Origin: Golubevia sp. BC0850
Lineage: Eukaryota > Basidiomycota > Exobasidiomycetes > Golubeviales > Golubeviaceae
NCBI GenBank assembly: GCA_012976225.1
Contig: JAAVVG010000001.1
Span: 434,001-498,000, forward strand
Direction: 5' to 3'
Length of the DNA stretch: 64,000 bases
Part shown: piece after piece, positions 21,960 to 32,850 of the stretch
Position numbering within the stretch: position 1 is the first letter of the stretch
How the letters are laid out: each line of letters opens with the position of its first letter
Translations under genes and position numbers: made by a program
The notes under the pieces: generated by a model
What the model was told of the DNA's origin: nothing
Databases searched by the model: none
Seen by the model: the letters and a program-made list of their open reading frames with translations, nothing else

Positions 21960-23560
21960 ATAGATGATCTGCAAGACACAACTCACAATCTCCAAGATCC
22001 TTATCAAGCTTTACCGAGTGAGATGCTGTCTCATCTCTTGTCAAATCTTCCACCTTCTTCGATAGCACACACCTCCGCCCTCTGCAAGTCTTGGAGAATT
22101 TACATTCTCTCCAATCCAGCACTTCATAGATAGATAGACCTCACGAGTCCAGGACATGCAAGTCAGATTTACAGAATCCTTCACGATTTGAGCTTTCCCA
22201 TCATTCACTCGAGAAGGCAACACTGAACCTCTCACAGTTCAGGGAGGAGTTCATCCTTCCACACGGGATAGCATTAGACTGTCTCTTCGAGACTCTTCAA
22301 CTTTCTAAACACAGTCTACGATACGTTTCTTTCCAGGTTAACGGCGACCCTCAAGACTTCGTCCTGCCCCTGTGGGCCTATACTTCTTCAAACAGCTTCA
22401 ATCTTTTCCTAGTATGATGGAAATACATCTAAAGGTTCCCACAGGAATTTCACTTAAATCTGGAGATGATCGACCTGGCTCAAATAAGGTATTTGAGCCA
22501 TCTTGAAGAGGGCGGGCAAGAGCTACAGCGTATCAGCCTAGCGAACTCATCTCTCTCCTGAGGATGGCGAGACAATTCACACAGAGAGAGTTTTCAGAGG
22601 TTTGTCTCTCTGATGGTGCTACTGATAGAATAACGGCTGCGGAGACATCTGAGTTGCTTCAGCAGCTTTCTGACTCGAGATCCAGCCTTCGGAAGCTCGA
22701 CTTAGTGGGTATTCGAGAGTCCTCCTCAGTACCTCAGATTTGGAATTTTGCCACCAGTTGTCCAAATCTTACTTCACTTTTTTTTGGATTTAGAGTGGGA
22801 CTCAGAGGAAGCAGATGAAGACGAAGCTGAAGGGAATGGAGTTGAAGCGCTGGAATTGGAGGTACCGCCTACTATGGAGGTCACAAGAGGCTCGACCTAT
22901 CCATAGGCGCCTTGATACTACCATGGTCGTTTATTCTGGTCGGACAGGCTCTCAGCTTGTGGAACTCCGCCTGTACGATGTCGGCATCACAGAAGACTCT
23001 TTAGCTTTCATTCACCCTAATTTCCTTTCATCTCTCCTCCTTAACTCCAAAGAGACTCTCAGAACAATAGATTTATACTCAATCCAAACGCAAAGTCGTC
23101 AGATACAAAGTTTAAACAAAGGGGCCAGTGCTTCGTTTCCAAACCTCAGGCTTTTAGATCTCAATTCAGTGAACCCTCAAATCTATGGTCTCTTTTCAAG
23201 CATCAATGTATCTGAATTAAAGAGCCTTTCCATATATGTTACAGATGGTCCCCAAGACGCATTATTATGCCTTACCAGTCTGCTCAAAAGCTGTCGTGAA
23301 AGGATCGCTTCTTTAACTTTTAAATCAGACGTGACGGAAGATGATAGTATGGCCGAGTTACCCTCTTCTAATTTCCTTTATGTGTTTCCTAGACTTACAA
23401 CTTTATCTCTTTATTGGGATTCTGAGGATGCCGGTCAAGAGCACTTACATTATGCTCCGTGGTTTTCAAAGCACCCTCGTCTAGTAACTCTAGACATCGA
23501 AGGAGAGAGACATCAGGGAGGAATTAAAGAAGAATGCTCCAAGGCTTAGGTGATTTTATA
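21960..23560 (+). pseudogene. F-box / leucine-rich repeat protein pseudogene
   Basis: Frames on the plus strand carry an F-box (ALPSEMLSHLLSNLPPSSIA, SALCKSWRIYILSNPALHR) followed at once by an in-frame TAG and then IDLTSPGHASQIYRIL. Next, in another frame, comes LSQFREEFILPHGIALDCLF and ETLQLSKHSLRYVSFQVNG. Leucine-rich pieces continue at 22564-22818 (SSLRKLDLVGIRESS, ATSCPNLTSLFFGF) and 22815-23549 (GSQLVELRLYDVGITEDSL, ASFPNLRLLDLNSVNP, FPRLTTLSLYWDSE, HPRLVTLDIEGE). The end is frame-broken again (ELKKNAPRL). At least four or five breaks are needed and few fit introns, so it looks decayed, although the long last piece is well kept. Intact relatives would be F-box adaptors of SCF ubiquitin ligases. 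Confidence 0.65.
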
Positions 23561-23620
23561 GACGGAGTTGGAACTACTCTATTGTTAGTATTGATTACTG
23601 GGGGTGAAATAGACTAAGGA

Positions 23621-23622
23621 AT

Positions 23623-23653
<31 letters not shown>

Positions 23654-23655
23654 TG
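23621..23655. repeat. GT/GA dinucleotide microsatellite
   Basis: A compound repeat of about eight GT units followed by about six GA units, just after the F-box/LRR pseudogene. Simple sequence only. Confidence 0.9.
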
Positions 23656-23705
23656 GAAATATGGAAAGTCCCAAGTCAAATTTAGAGAGCAGAGATTTAT
23701 GAGAA

Positions 23706-24340
23706 ATGAGCAGGAAACGAACCTTTTCACGCCATAGAGTCAGTCCTCTCAGCTTCAAGATCAATTCTGTTACCGGAATGGGAAGAAGGGGGGGGGGCGA
23801 GAGGCGATTCAACTCAGGAAAGACCAAGTGGGGATGAACTCAGTCGTCAGAAGGATTCTACAGAGCCCGTCTACCAATTTCAAGACCTCCAAATCCAACT
23901 TCAAGCTATCATAATGCTCGCACTCTATCTCAAGACTCTGAAAGAAGATTCCAAGCCCGAATTGAACGGTCCAGAAGTTCTATCTAACCTCATCAGAACA
24001 TTTCAAGTTTCGTTCTTTCATCTCACTCCCATTTCTCCAACCTCAAACAACCCTTTCTAGGTCTGGTCAAACTTATCATCTCGTCAACATGGGAAGACCG
24101 ATGGGAATGGGGAGGTGAATCGACGATAGAGGTTTGGAGACCTCCGAGGCAGGCAAGGTGAGATCTCTGGAGCGACCAAAACATGCGAGAATTAGTAGCG
24201 ATACGTTTTTGAAAGAGACTAACGCTTCCTTTGTCGACAAATCTACAACCTCCACCTTCCTTAAGCCAGCCATCGTCGAATCAAGAGTCCCAGAAAAGAC
24301 CCTCCTGCGTTTGAGGCTTCACCTCAACACTGAGACTTGA
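23706..24340 (+). pseudogene. Unassigned coding-like island interrupted by a ten-G run
   Basis: I do not recognise this. An ATG at 23706 opens a basic leader (MSRKRTFSRHRVSPLSF) that reaches a run of ten G at 23788-23797. In the +1 frame after the run a well-formed open stretch follows: DSTQERPSGDEL, STEPVYQFQDLQIQLQAII, MLALYLKTLKEDSKPELNG, PEVLSNLIRTFQ. It then reaches either a stop near 24058 or a possible 54-base intron (GTTTCG to TTTCTAG). Further open pieces lie at 24134-24340 (METSEAGKVRSLERPKHA). The glutamine/leucine-rich helix looks like protein. It may be a gene with one homopolymer error or variant, or a decaying gene. Confidence 0.3.
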
Positions 24341-24789
24341 ATATCGATATGGAGAAGCAAATCCTGGAAATGTAAAGCATCTTCAAGCAAGGCGAGAGCG
24401 AAGACAGACGGGGCAAAAGACGGTAGTCGATAGAGCGTTGGAGTTTGGAGAAGTGGAATTTGTTCTCAAACGTTGTTCTTCCCCCATTTCCCTTCTTTAC
24501 TCTTGGAAACTTCTTTCAGGGGCCTTTTTTAATATTGAACAAGTTTTCGAGAAAGTTCGAGGGGTTGCGGAAGAAGGGGTGATGTTGTTTCACTCAACCT
24601 CATACTGTGTACTACATAGTATATAGTTCTCCTGTCCCCTCCATCCAAGCTTTCCCCTTCTTCCTCCTTTTCGGCCTCAGAGCAAGTTAGTTTCCTTTCA
24701 GAACGTCCTACTTTATTCTCAAACCTTACAATCTAGCTGAACGGGAAGGTCTGGAAGGATTTGAGGAATTATAACCCTCTCTTCTCTAA
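24341..24789. other. Spacer upstream of the multi-pass membrane protein gene
   Basis: The stretch contains some open reading on the plus strand (about 24330-24530) in the same style as the preceding island, then a pyrimidine-rich region typical of a fungal promoter and 5' untranslated region. Nothing can be named. Confidence 0.45.
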
Positions 24790-26674
24790 ATGTCCTCTCA
24801 ATTACCCAGAATTCAGACTACTTACGATTCAAGCAATTCTGAAACAGAATCTCAACAAATTCCAGCAAGTGAATCTGCCAATACTCAAACTCAATCTGAA
24901 GCAGACAATTCCCTCCAACTTCCAAACTCTCCCAACATCTCAAATTCCCAATCCAGAGGTAGAGATGGTGCTGCTTCTCCCTCTTCTCCCATCGGAACTA
25001 GAATCACTCCAGTGAGAAGCAATTCTACAAGTCGATTTCATGAACACATCAGCAGTGGAGAGAATAGTGGGGATGAAGGAGAGAGGGAGAAAGAAGGATT
25101 GGAGGAAACAGGTCAACCATCCAATGCAGAAGGAAGTCCAACTTCAAGCCCAACGAGAAGGAAATCAATAGGTTTGGGTGGTTTGGGTAGAGCTCTATCT
25201 TCAAAGAGTAGGAAAGGTAGTGGAAGTGGAGCTGGTCGGATCACCAAGCCGGCTGCTTCTAGAACCACCACTGCTGATACCAATTTCACAGCTGTTACTG
25301 CTTTGAAATCTCCAGCTCTCTTTCAAGATCAAGATGGAGAACAGGTACAATTGGCCAGAGCAGCTGAAGAATCTCTTAATCTCAACGGTGGAGTTGGAAA
25401 GTCAAAAGCAGAAGAGGAGAAGATTGGCAGGAGTTCTGATTCAAGTTGGGAAAGAGTTGAAGCTCCAACTGCTGAACAGTATGCTGAAATGCAAAGTTCA
25501 CTTTCAAAGAAGAAAGGTCGATCATCAAGTAAGAAGGTCAAATCATCAGCTCAGAACGATGGATCGAACCCAAACCTCAAATCAAGCAAAAGAGACCCTT
25601 TACTAGAACCAAGAAGGAACATCAGACCAAGAGCTTTAGAGAAGGAGATTGGGAAAGCTATTGGAGGACCTAATTTGAGGAGTGGAGTGGTTGTGGAGAC
25701 TTCTTCAAGTTTGAGGGATTGGATTCCTAGCCCGGTGGGATTAATTAGCCTTCAGGGAGCTTATCTTCTGATAGCCCATTGTATAGGAGCTGCAATTATC
25801 TCAGGGGCAATCAATTTGTGAGTACAGCGAAGAGATAGAGATGGATCCGAGGGAAGAGTTGTCAATTCCGCTCCTTCTCTGACATCTCCTCTCCTAATCT
25901 TGACTCTGCAGCGGTATCGGAGTTGCTACCTACATCAATCAGCCAGCAGTTCATATCTGGATCTTCAATCCAATCACTCTAGCAGGAGACATGGGCTTGA
26001 CTGTCATTCTTCAACAAATGATCACAATGTTAATCACTTCTTCAATGGTACATTCAGACATTGCAAACGGCCCTATAGTAGCTCCTCTACGTAAACCTTG
26101 GCCTCCTCTACTCCATCTCCCATCAACTCCAAGTCCCACTGGTAACTTTTTCGGTTTCAAAACCTCATCCGAAGTTTCTCAACTCGATCTTTCTCCGCTT
26201 CCAATGGGTAAATCAACCGATGCCTCCCTCATCAAACAATGGTTTCTCTTCGTCATCAGATCAATATTTACGGGATCCGAAAAGAACAACATCTCAGCTC
26301 CTGGTCTTCCGGGCAAAGTCCGATTCCAAAGGATTCTCTGGACTGCTTTTCAAGGTTTATGTTTAAGTGTTTTTACTTTCTGGTGGTATTGGCCGATTTC
26401 GATTGCTATCGTAGCTCCTCTTTATGAGCATAGAGAAGAAGTTCTAGTCAATAGCTACATTGCTCCTGTCATCAAACTTATCTTTGGAGGAGTTCTATCT
26501 TTACTAACTAATCCAATCATGGCTTTGATGGCAATGGGAGCTGAATTTAATGTTAGAAGGGCTTATCCAGAATTGGAATGTTGGAGAGAATTTGGAGGAG
26601 ATGAAGATACGACGGAATGGAGGAAAGAAATGGGAGTTGATGCTGGGAAGGATCAGGTGAATCAAGAGGCTTAA
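24790..26674 (+). CDS. Fungal multi-pass membrane protein of unknown function
   Basis: Two exons, 24790-25817 and 25912-26674, about 596 residues. The first 310 residues are Ser/Glu/Lys-rich and probably disordered. A membrane part follows, joined across the intron: SLQGAYLLIAHCIGAAIISG, then FGIGVATYIN. Later helices are MGLTVILQQMITMLITSSMV, WTAFQGLCLSVFTFWWYWPI, SIAIVAPLY and PVIKLIFGGVLSLLTNPIMAL. The conserved-looking motif SSMVHSDIANGPIVAPLR lies between helices. It recalls a fungal domain of unknown function (possibly DUF2456), but I cannot confirm that by eye. The likely site is the plasma membrane or the endomembrane system. The gene looks complete, ending in VNQEA. Confidence 0.78.
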
Positions 26675-27270
26675 GAGCTGGAAGCTTCGATACTACGCTA
26701 GGTTTGGCTCTCTATAATCTGTCTTTCTCATTTCTTCTTCAACTCGTTTCTCGTTTCCTAATACCAATACTTCGTTCTTGTTCATCTCCATTTTGTTCTA
26801 CCCCTTGTTCGCAAGAGCTGACAACCACACTCGTTTTTAGCAATATCTCTGTTCTTGAATTCGTTTATTTCCTGGTCGTATCTTTGTACTATTCTTTCAA
26901 CAACCATATAGATTAATTTCCTCCTTGTTTTGCAACACACTCTCATTTTATTTCATTTCTCAAATTCGGAAGTCTTTGCCTTTTGCGGGAGAGGGGCTTT
27001 AACGTGGCATGCAAGATGTTCGGTCAACAGATTCATTCCGGACCGTTCTAATCGTGACGGTGACAGCACCCCTTCGGTGCTTCTTCTATCGATGAGCTTA
27101 TATGGGACCGAGAACTTCAGGTTGAACCTCCTCTCCTTAACTATTGAGGCTGTGGAACGTACTTTTCTTACAAGAAATGCTCTCCAGGTTCAAGAGAAGT
27201 CGAAACCACCTTAAAACGAAGGTGAGAAAAGGTATTGGACTTCGATCCCCTATATCTTCTTCTTCCCAAG
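26675..27270. promoter_or_regulatory. Spacer and 5' flank of the KRE6-like gene
   Basis: About 600 bases between two genes on the same strand. Short open frames occur, including one that reaches an in-frame ATG at 27235, twelve codons before the start chosen for the next gene. A small hairpin-like AGCACCCCTTCGGTGCTT is near 27067. No defined regulatory site. Confidence 0.45.
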
Positions 27271-30200
27271 ATGGCACAACTCTACTCGGCAGTTTCTACT
27301 CGTCAGAACGAGTCGCAACTCAACAACCAACAAAGTCGGAATAGAGTTGAAATTGATAGCTCACCACCAAGCTCAAGTGAGGGTCTTGAGCCCGGTCCTC
27401 TAGTTTCGAGAGAGGGTTCAGAGACTCTACAAGACTCTTCAGAGAGCTACGTTCCCAGAACTACCAGTAGTAGAGAGAGCTGGAATTCGTATCAACCCCA
27501 CATAAGATCTTACTGGGGATCGAGATCTGAAGTTCTCTCGTTGACGGAGACTCTAGACCCGCGATCTGGGATCACCCCTTCCACCGACTTCTCTCATTCG
27601 TCTTCGATTGGAGGAGGCAAAGGATTCGCCCTCCCCGCAAGACCAGCTTTGGCTCAATGGGAGAGCGGTCCAGAACCAGATGATTGGCTCCACGATCCGA
27701 AAGACGCATACAATCATGGGTCGTTTGTCAGTAAAGGATTCCGTGAGTATGATGTTTCGAGGTTGGAAGCCTCATCAAGCTGACCGTTTGCTCACATCCA
27801 CTTTATCCCGGTGCCGCGCGCCACTCTAATGTTTCTCAGCTGTTAGAGCTCTTTGGAATATCGGAACGTTGGGGCTCCTGGTCTTGGCTCTCATTGGTCT
27901 GTTTCTGGGTGAGTTCTCAGTCGTCAACCTTCATCCCTTGCGCGTAATTCTTGATTGAATCTTCCATTCTATCTTTCATTTTTCAATCAAGGATATCCCG
28001 TTATCGTTGAGATCCGTAGAAGAGCTGGGACATTCAATCCTGTCTTGAATCCGACCCAGAATGTTGACCTGAGTGAACTCGGTCTCTTCTCGCTGATCGA
28101 TCCTGACACGCCATCAGAATTCCTGACCAAGGTTGGAGTCGATGGAGAAGAGCTTCAGCTGGTCTTTTCAGACGAGTTCAACGTTGAAGGACGCAGTTTC
28201 TATCCAGGAGATGATCCGTGAGTGGATCTCTGCAGCGAGTCAGAAAAGGGCGACTGGTAAAGATGCTCATTCTTCTTCTCCGTCATTCCAGCTTCTGGGA
28301 GGCAGACTCGATGTGGTACTGGGGAACAGGTAGGTCTGATTTGCGTCAAATCTAAAGAAGTCCAGATCAGAAAATTGGCCATTCTCACTGTTCTAATCTC
28401 CCCTTCCCCTTCAGGAAATTACGAGTGGTTAGTGCGACATCTATAAAGGCTTTGAAGTCACTTGTTGAGGATCTTCTTTGATTTATTCGATTCTCTCTCT
28501 TTCTGATTCCAGGTACGATCCGGCTGCTGTCACGACATCTGATGGACATCTAACGATCGTTTTGTCAGAGCAGCCCACTCACAACCTTAACTTTCAAGGC
28601 GGATTCGTTTCTTCCTGGAATAAGCTTTGTGTAACTGGGGGGCTTATAGAAGCTTCGATTCAGCTCCCTGGATACTCGGATCATGGAGGGCTATGGCCTG
28701 GTGAGTGGAAGAGGTACGCAAAGAGCAAAGATGAGAGTCTGACTCATTTTCCACTTTCCCCCTTTTTCTAGCTTTCTGGATGATGTAAGTAGCTCTAAAG
28801 TTCTACTTTGGCCAAGACAATAGAGCAGCTTGATCAGAGTAGATCTGACTCAGGTTGACGAACAGGTGCAAAGTATTACACAGCTTCTTTCTAGCTCATG
28901 TTTATTTCTCTCCTCTCTTTTCCGAATTTTCTCAGGGGTAACTTAGCTAGAGCTGGCTTTGGAGCCACCACTGAAGGTGAGTTCGATGAAGAGGAAATAG
29001 ATGTAGAATCGACAGGAGTTGAGAGCGAGACAGAGAAAGGGAGGCGACAGGGGTCTGCATGACCTTGAGACAAGCTCTGCAAACCTTTTCTGATTCTCTC
29101 TGCTTCCCAACTCTTGAATAGGACTATGGCCATATTCCTACGAAAGTTGTGATGTTGGGACGCTTGCGAATCAAGTAAGTATCGAAGACTCACTTTTTCC
29201 ACGCCACTGCTACTTTGTTAACCAGCTTCCAACCCTTTGCCTCGAAAAGACTGGATATGATGGTATCCCAACCACCAACCTGGAAGTCTATAATCCATTT
29301 AATGCTGCTTACAATACAACTGGTGAATAAAATAAGATAAGAGACCCTGAGGAGGGCGACGTCAATCCCTATGACATTCCTCACCGCCTCACCCCTGTTC
29401 TTCCCTGTCTCGTTCAGCTCTTTCTTGGCTGCCTGGCCAGAGACTATCAGCCTGTACTTGTCCAGGAGAAGATCATCCAGGTAAGTCCTGATTTGGGCAT
29501 CGAGCTCTTCCTTTCTAAGGTGTTTATCGATTTTCTTTGCCTCACCAGGACCCATCCTCGCAGATGGCAGCTTCAAAGGACGAAGTGGCCCTGAGATAGA
29601 TTTTGTCGAAGGACAAGTTGGTCGGTCTTACGCAGATCGAAGAAATCAGGTCATGCAGGTGAGTAAAGGATAGAAGATCAAAGTTTGATGAAGTGTCGAA
29701 ATCTGACCTCCTGGAACGCCTCTTCCTCCTTGACACGAACCCCAGGTCTCCCAAGTAAGTGTCAATCGATCCGGAGATTAAATTTGAGACATGGCAGGTG
29801 CCTGATGTTCTCCGTAATCTTCCATCAGTCTTTCCAAGCAGCCCCTTTTAACGACAAATACATCCTCAGCAACCAATCTGAGCCTGGCTTTGAGATCTTC
29901 AATAACAGTAGAACCCAACACAACTCATACTTAGGTGCTGCATTTCAACAAGCGATCAGTTTCGTCTCTGACACACCTCGAGAAGCGACAGAGAAAGGAA
30001 ACAAGGGGGGAGCCAGAGGAGGACAAGTGAGTTAGAGCTACCCGTCAACGATCCAACGTCTTCTGCTCATCTGACCACAAATGCTCTCTCTTGCTTTTTC
30101 AGTTTGCCGTCTATGGAGGGTGAGTAAGAGCGCGGTGAGACAGCTGCCGACCCACCCGTGAAACTTATCTTTGGCCTTTGAAACCCCCCCCCACCTTTTT

Positions 30201-31113
30201 TTTACTCTCTCCACAATCGTCCCCAGGGAGTATACACCAGGTCCTGAAGGAACTGCCACTTGGATCAGCGATGACGTACCAGCGTGGAAGTGAGTGCGAA
30301 GTTCACCCCCCCCCGGGGGTCCTTTCCTGTTAAAAGAGCTTCAACTGACCGGAATTTTCCAGACTTAACGCTGCAGGACTCGATCCAGATCCAGTCAGTT
30401 TGATAGGAAGGAGACCCATGGCGGCAGAACCAATGTACATCATCTTCAACTTAGGTATCAGTCCTGTGAGTTTCAAAGAGTCGAAGCGAGCAGAAGAGAA
30501 GAAGGCAGCTAAATCTAATTCTTCTTCAAAATCAATTCTTTTGCCCTTTTATTCCCTGTGTAAAGAACTTTGGTAACATAGAGTTCAACGAGATCACCTT
30601 CCCAAACACTATGAAAGTAGATTGGGTAAGAGTTTGGCAACCAAAGGATAAGATCAACATCGGTTGCTCTCCAGATGATTATCCCACTTTCGATTACGTG
30701 AGTTTCGTTTCGTTTCTAGTCCTCCAATTTTGAACTCATTATCTCAAGAAAGCCCCTCTCCATCATTTCCATCAGATCAATCGCCACTGGGATGCATACC
30801 ACAACTCAGATCTAACCCGCTGGGGAACCGCGGGAGGGGCTGGATATAATGCCACTTGGCCGAAGAACAGACTCTATGGTGAGTAAATGTTGAAGGAAGA
30901 ATCGAAGTCGAGTCTTTCCTCCCAGACTTACTCATTCCTTCTCTTGCTCTGGAACCTCAACTCTCTCTACCTTGCTGTTTTCTCTTCCCCTTATTTTTCC
31001 CTTCTCTCTTTGCAGGAGGTTGTGATGTTCCAGAGACAACCACACCAGGAGGACCAAATCCAATTCCTCAAGCTCCTTGGTATGATCCAGAGGCACTTAG
31101 AGCTCTTTTCTGA
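27271..31113 (+). CDS. KRE6: KRE6/SKN1-type beta-glucan synthesis protein (GH16 fold)
   Basis: Type II membrane protein needed for cell-wall beta-1,6-glucan in yeasts. I find 20 exons: 27271-27742, 27840-27908, 27992-28217, 28292-28329, 28415-28427, 28513-28700, 28772-28784, 28936-28976, 29122-29174, 29226-29322, 29418-29480, 29549-29658, 29746-29754, 29829-30026, 30103-30119, 30227-30289, 30363-30465, 30566-30697, 30776-30878 and 31016-31113, totalling about 701 residues, the usual family length. A Ser-rich cytosolic tail of about 155 residues precedes one membrane helix (LGLLVLALIGLFLGYPVIV). Lumenal signatures: FSDEFNVEGRSFYPGDDPFW, WYDPAAVTTSDG, WNKLCVTGG, WMMGNLARAGFGATTEG, LPGQRLSACTCPGEDHPG and the active-site-type motif PEIDFVEGQ. 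Three exons are only 9 or 13 nt. Paralogues of GH16 type lie at 51.9 kb. Confidence 0.93.
29746..29754 (+). other. Nine-nucleotide micro-exon of the KRE6-like gene
   Basis: GTCTCCCAA sits between CCCCAG and GTAAGT and encodes Val-Ser-Gln. It supplies the conserved VSQ of the family's E-x-x-VSQS-x-Q-x-APFN block, which reads QVMQ-VSQ-SFQAAPFN when joined. Without it the frame is still open but three conserved residues are lost. Confidence 0.85.
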
Positions 31114-31290
31114 GATCTTGTAGAAGGTTCTCTTTCGATGTGGTTTTCATGATCACTCGACAGAAGAGAGGAAGAATAGAAAGTGAATAGAAGTCTCCAT
31201 GATCCGTGAAGGGAAAGTTTCTGGATTTCATAAGAACCAGAAAACCTATTGTACAAAGTGTTGCCCCATTTTTTAGATTACTATGATTCA

Positions 31291-32779
31291 TTAATACACG
31301 AAATCATCTTTCCCAATTTTCTTATCTCTAACCTTGGTTTCCCAAACCCTTCTTGTGAACTTCAAAAGTGCTGGATGATTTTCAACCGCCTTCCTCAGCC
31401 TAGATGATATTTTAAGACCTTCTTCTTGAATTGAACTTAAAGGTTTAGATTGAGCTGAAGGTAAAGGAAGTGAAAGTATAGTATGAAGGATTGAAAAAAG
31501 GAGGGCGTCTAGAGAAGTTGGAGATCTGAGTGACAAAGAGAGAGAGAGGAGTTGAAGTCATCCAGATGAGGACAGTTGCTCAGGTCAGAAGAGACATGAA
31601 TAATCCAGAGATACTCACCTAGCTCCAAGAATCCAATCATCCTCCCCATCCCCATCCTCTAATTGTTCAACCCTCCTGCCAATCCCTTCGATCAACTTCT
31701 CACATTTCTGAACAATCTCCTCCCTCATCTCTAAATTCACTTCAACGTCATCTATTTCTTCTTCTTCTTCTTCTGTTGAGGTGGATAAAGTTGTGACACC
31801 ATTTGTAATGACTGCTGGTCCACCCCAACTGACATTACTAAACCAACCATAACCCGTCACTGATTTTTCAGAGGATTGAATTGATGCTAGACCTGAGAGA
31901 TGAGCTATTGAAGATAGGGAAGAGATGAAAGAGGAGGATTGAAGGTGGGATTGAATGGATTTGGAGAGGAAACCTGAGTGTGGAGATGGGAGGGGTTGGG
32001 GAGTCAGGAGGAGAGTTGCTAGGAGCTGTAATGTTGGAGAAGTGGGGAGCGGAGTGAGTGTCAGAGCAGCGAAACCCTGGTGAAACTAGAAAGAGAAAGA
32101 AAAACGGACCAGTGGGGAAGTAGGAGAGCGAGGTTTTCATCGAGAATTAAAAGTCTTCCTAGAAGGTCTTTTCCCAAGTTGTCTAGCTCTTGACCTCTCT
32201 CTTCCATCAGATTGTGACTCCATCATCTATGTACTAAATACTCACCACACCAGCCAAACCTTCCCTCTCGAAACTATATCTCCAACTCAAAGCCTCCAGA
32301 CCAAGTTTCTCATCCCGATAAGGATTCTTCCTTCTGTTCTCCTTTTCCACATTCTCCTCTCTCAATTCTTCCCTCTGATAATCGAAAGGAAGATAATTTT
32401 CTAGATATCGATCTAAGTCTTTACGCTTTATTAGATTGGGTCTGGTGATTCCTGGAGGGTTTGGTAGAAGTAGAAAAGGCAAATTTCCAGCGAATGAATC
32501 TTGTTGGTCAAGGTATTTGCAGTTGAATTCTATTCCTCGAAGGGTTAGCTCAAGTTGATAGTGTAAAGAGATTGGATCTCGAGAAGGCCAGCTGGGAGAT
32601 GAGGCTGAGGAAGGGGAAGGATGAGGTGGTGAGATGTAGAGAGTTGGTAGAGTTGCAAGTGTGGGTTCAGGTGAAAAGATTTGAGGTTGAGGGTAGAGAA
32701 TCAATGGGAATGACGAGAATAGTAGAGATGCCCAATTTGGGATTGGAAATCTTGAAGACGTGTGAGTTGAACTGCTCAT
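31291..32779 (-). CDS. Metaxin-like subunit of the mitochondrial SAM complex (SAM37/SAM35 type)
   Basis: Outer-membrane protein of the machinery that inserts beta-barrel proteins in mitochondria. Exon 1 (32779 to about 32250) has the N-terminal thioredoxin-like part of the Tom37/metaxin family: FPLILYPQPQIF, TLYISPPHPSP, RDPISLHYQLELTLRGIEF, and NLPFLLLPN. It then has ENYLPFDYQREELR and LGLEALSWRYSFEREGLAG. A short exon with RLLILDENLALLLPHWS seems to follow near 32165-32115. A long exon from about 32030 to 31620 carries SVTGYGWFSNVSWGGP and an acidic run of Glu. The last exon from about 31520 has SPTSLDALLFSILHTIL, a typical metaxin C-terminal helix, and ends in KDDFVY at 31291. Exact inner splice sites are not settled. 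Sequence alone does not separate SAM35 from SAM37. Confidence 0.72.
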
Positions 32780-32850
32780 GGTGATTCCTATGGTATCGAG
32801 AGGGAGAAGTTCTGTAGAAAGAAGATGCTGCTCTTGCTCTTGACCAAACG

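Noticed and set aside
27235-27270. Upstream in-frame ATG of the KRE6-like gene
   Set aside because: It adds 12 residues of no recognisable value. I could not exclude it, but the start at 27271 gives the usual hydrophilic tail.
30300-30325. C-run followed by a G-run (palindrome-like) in a KRE6-like intron
   Set aside because: It is a short homopolymer junction inside an intron, without evidence of a regulatory role.
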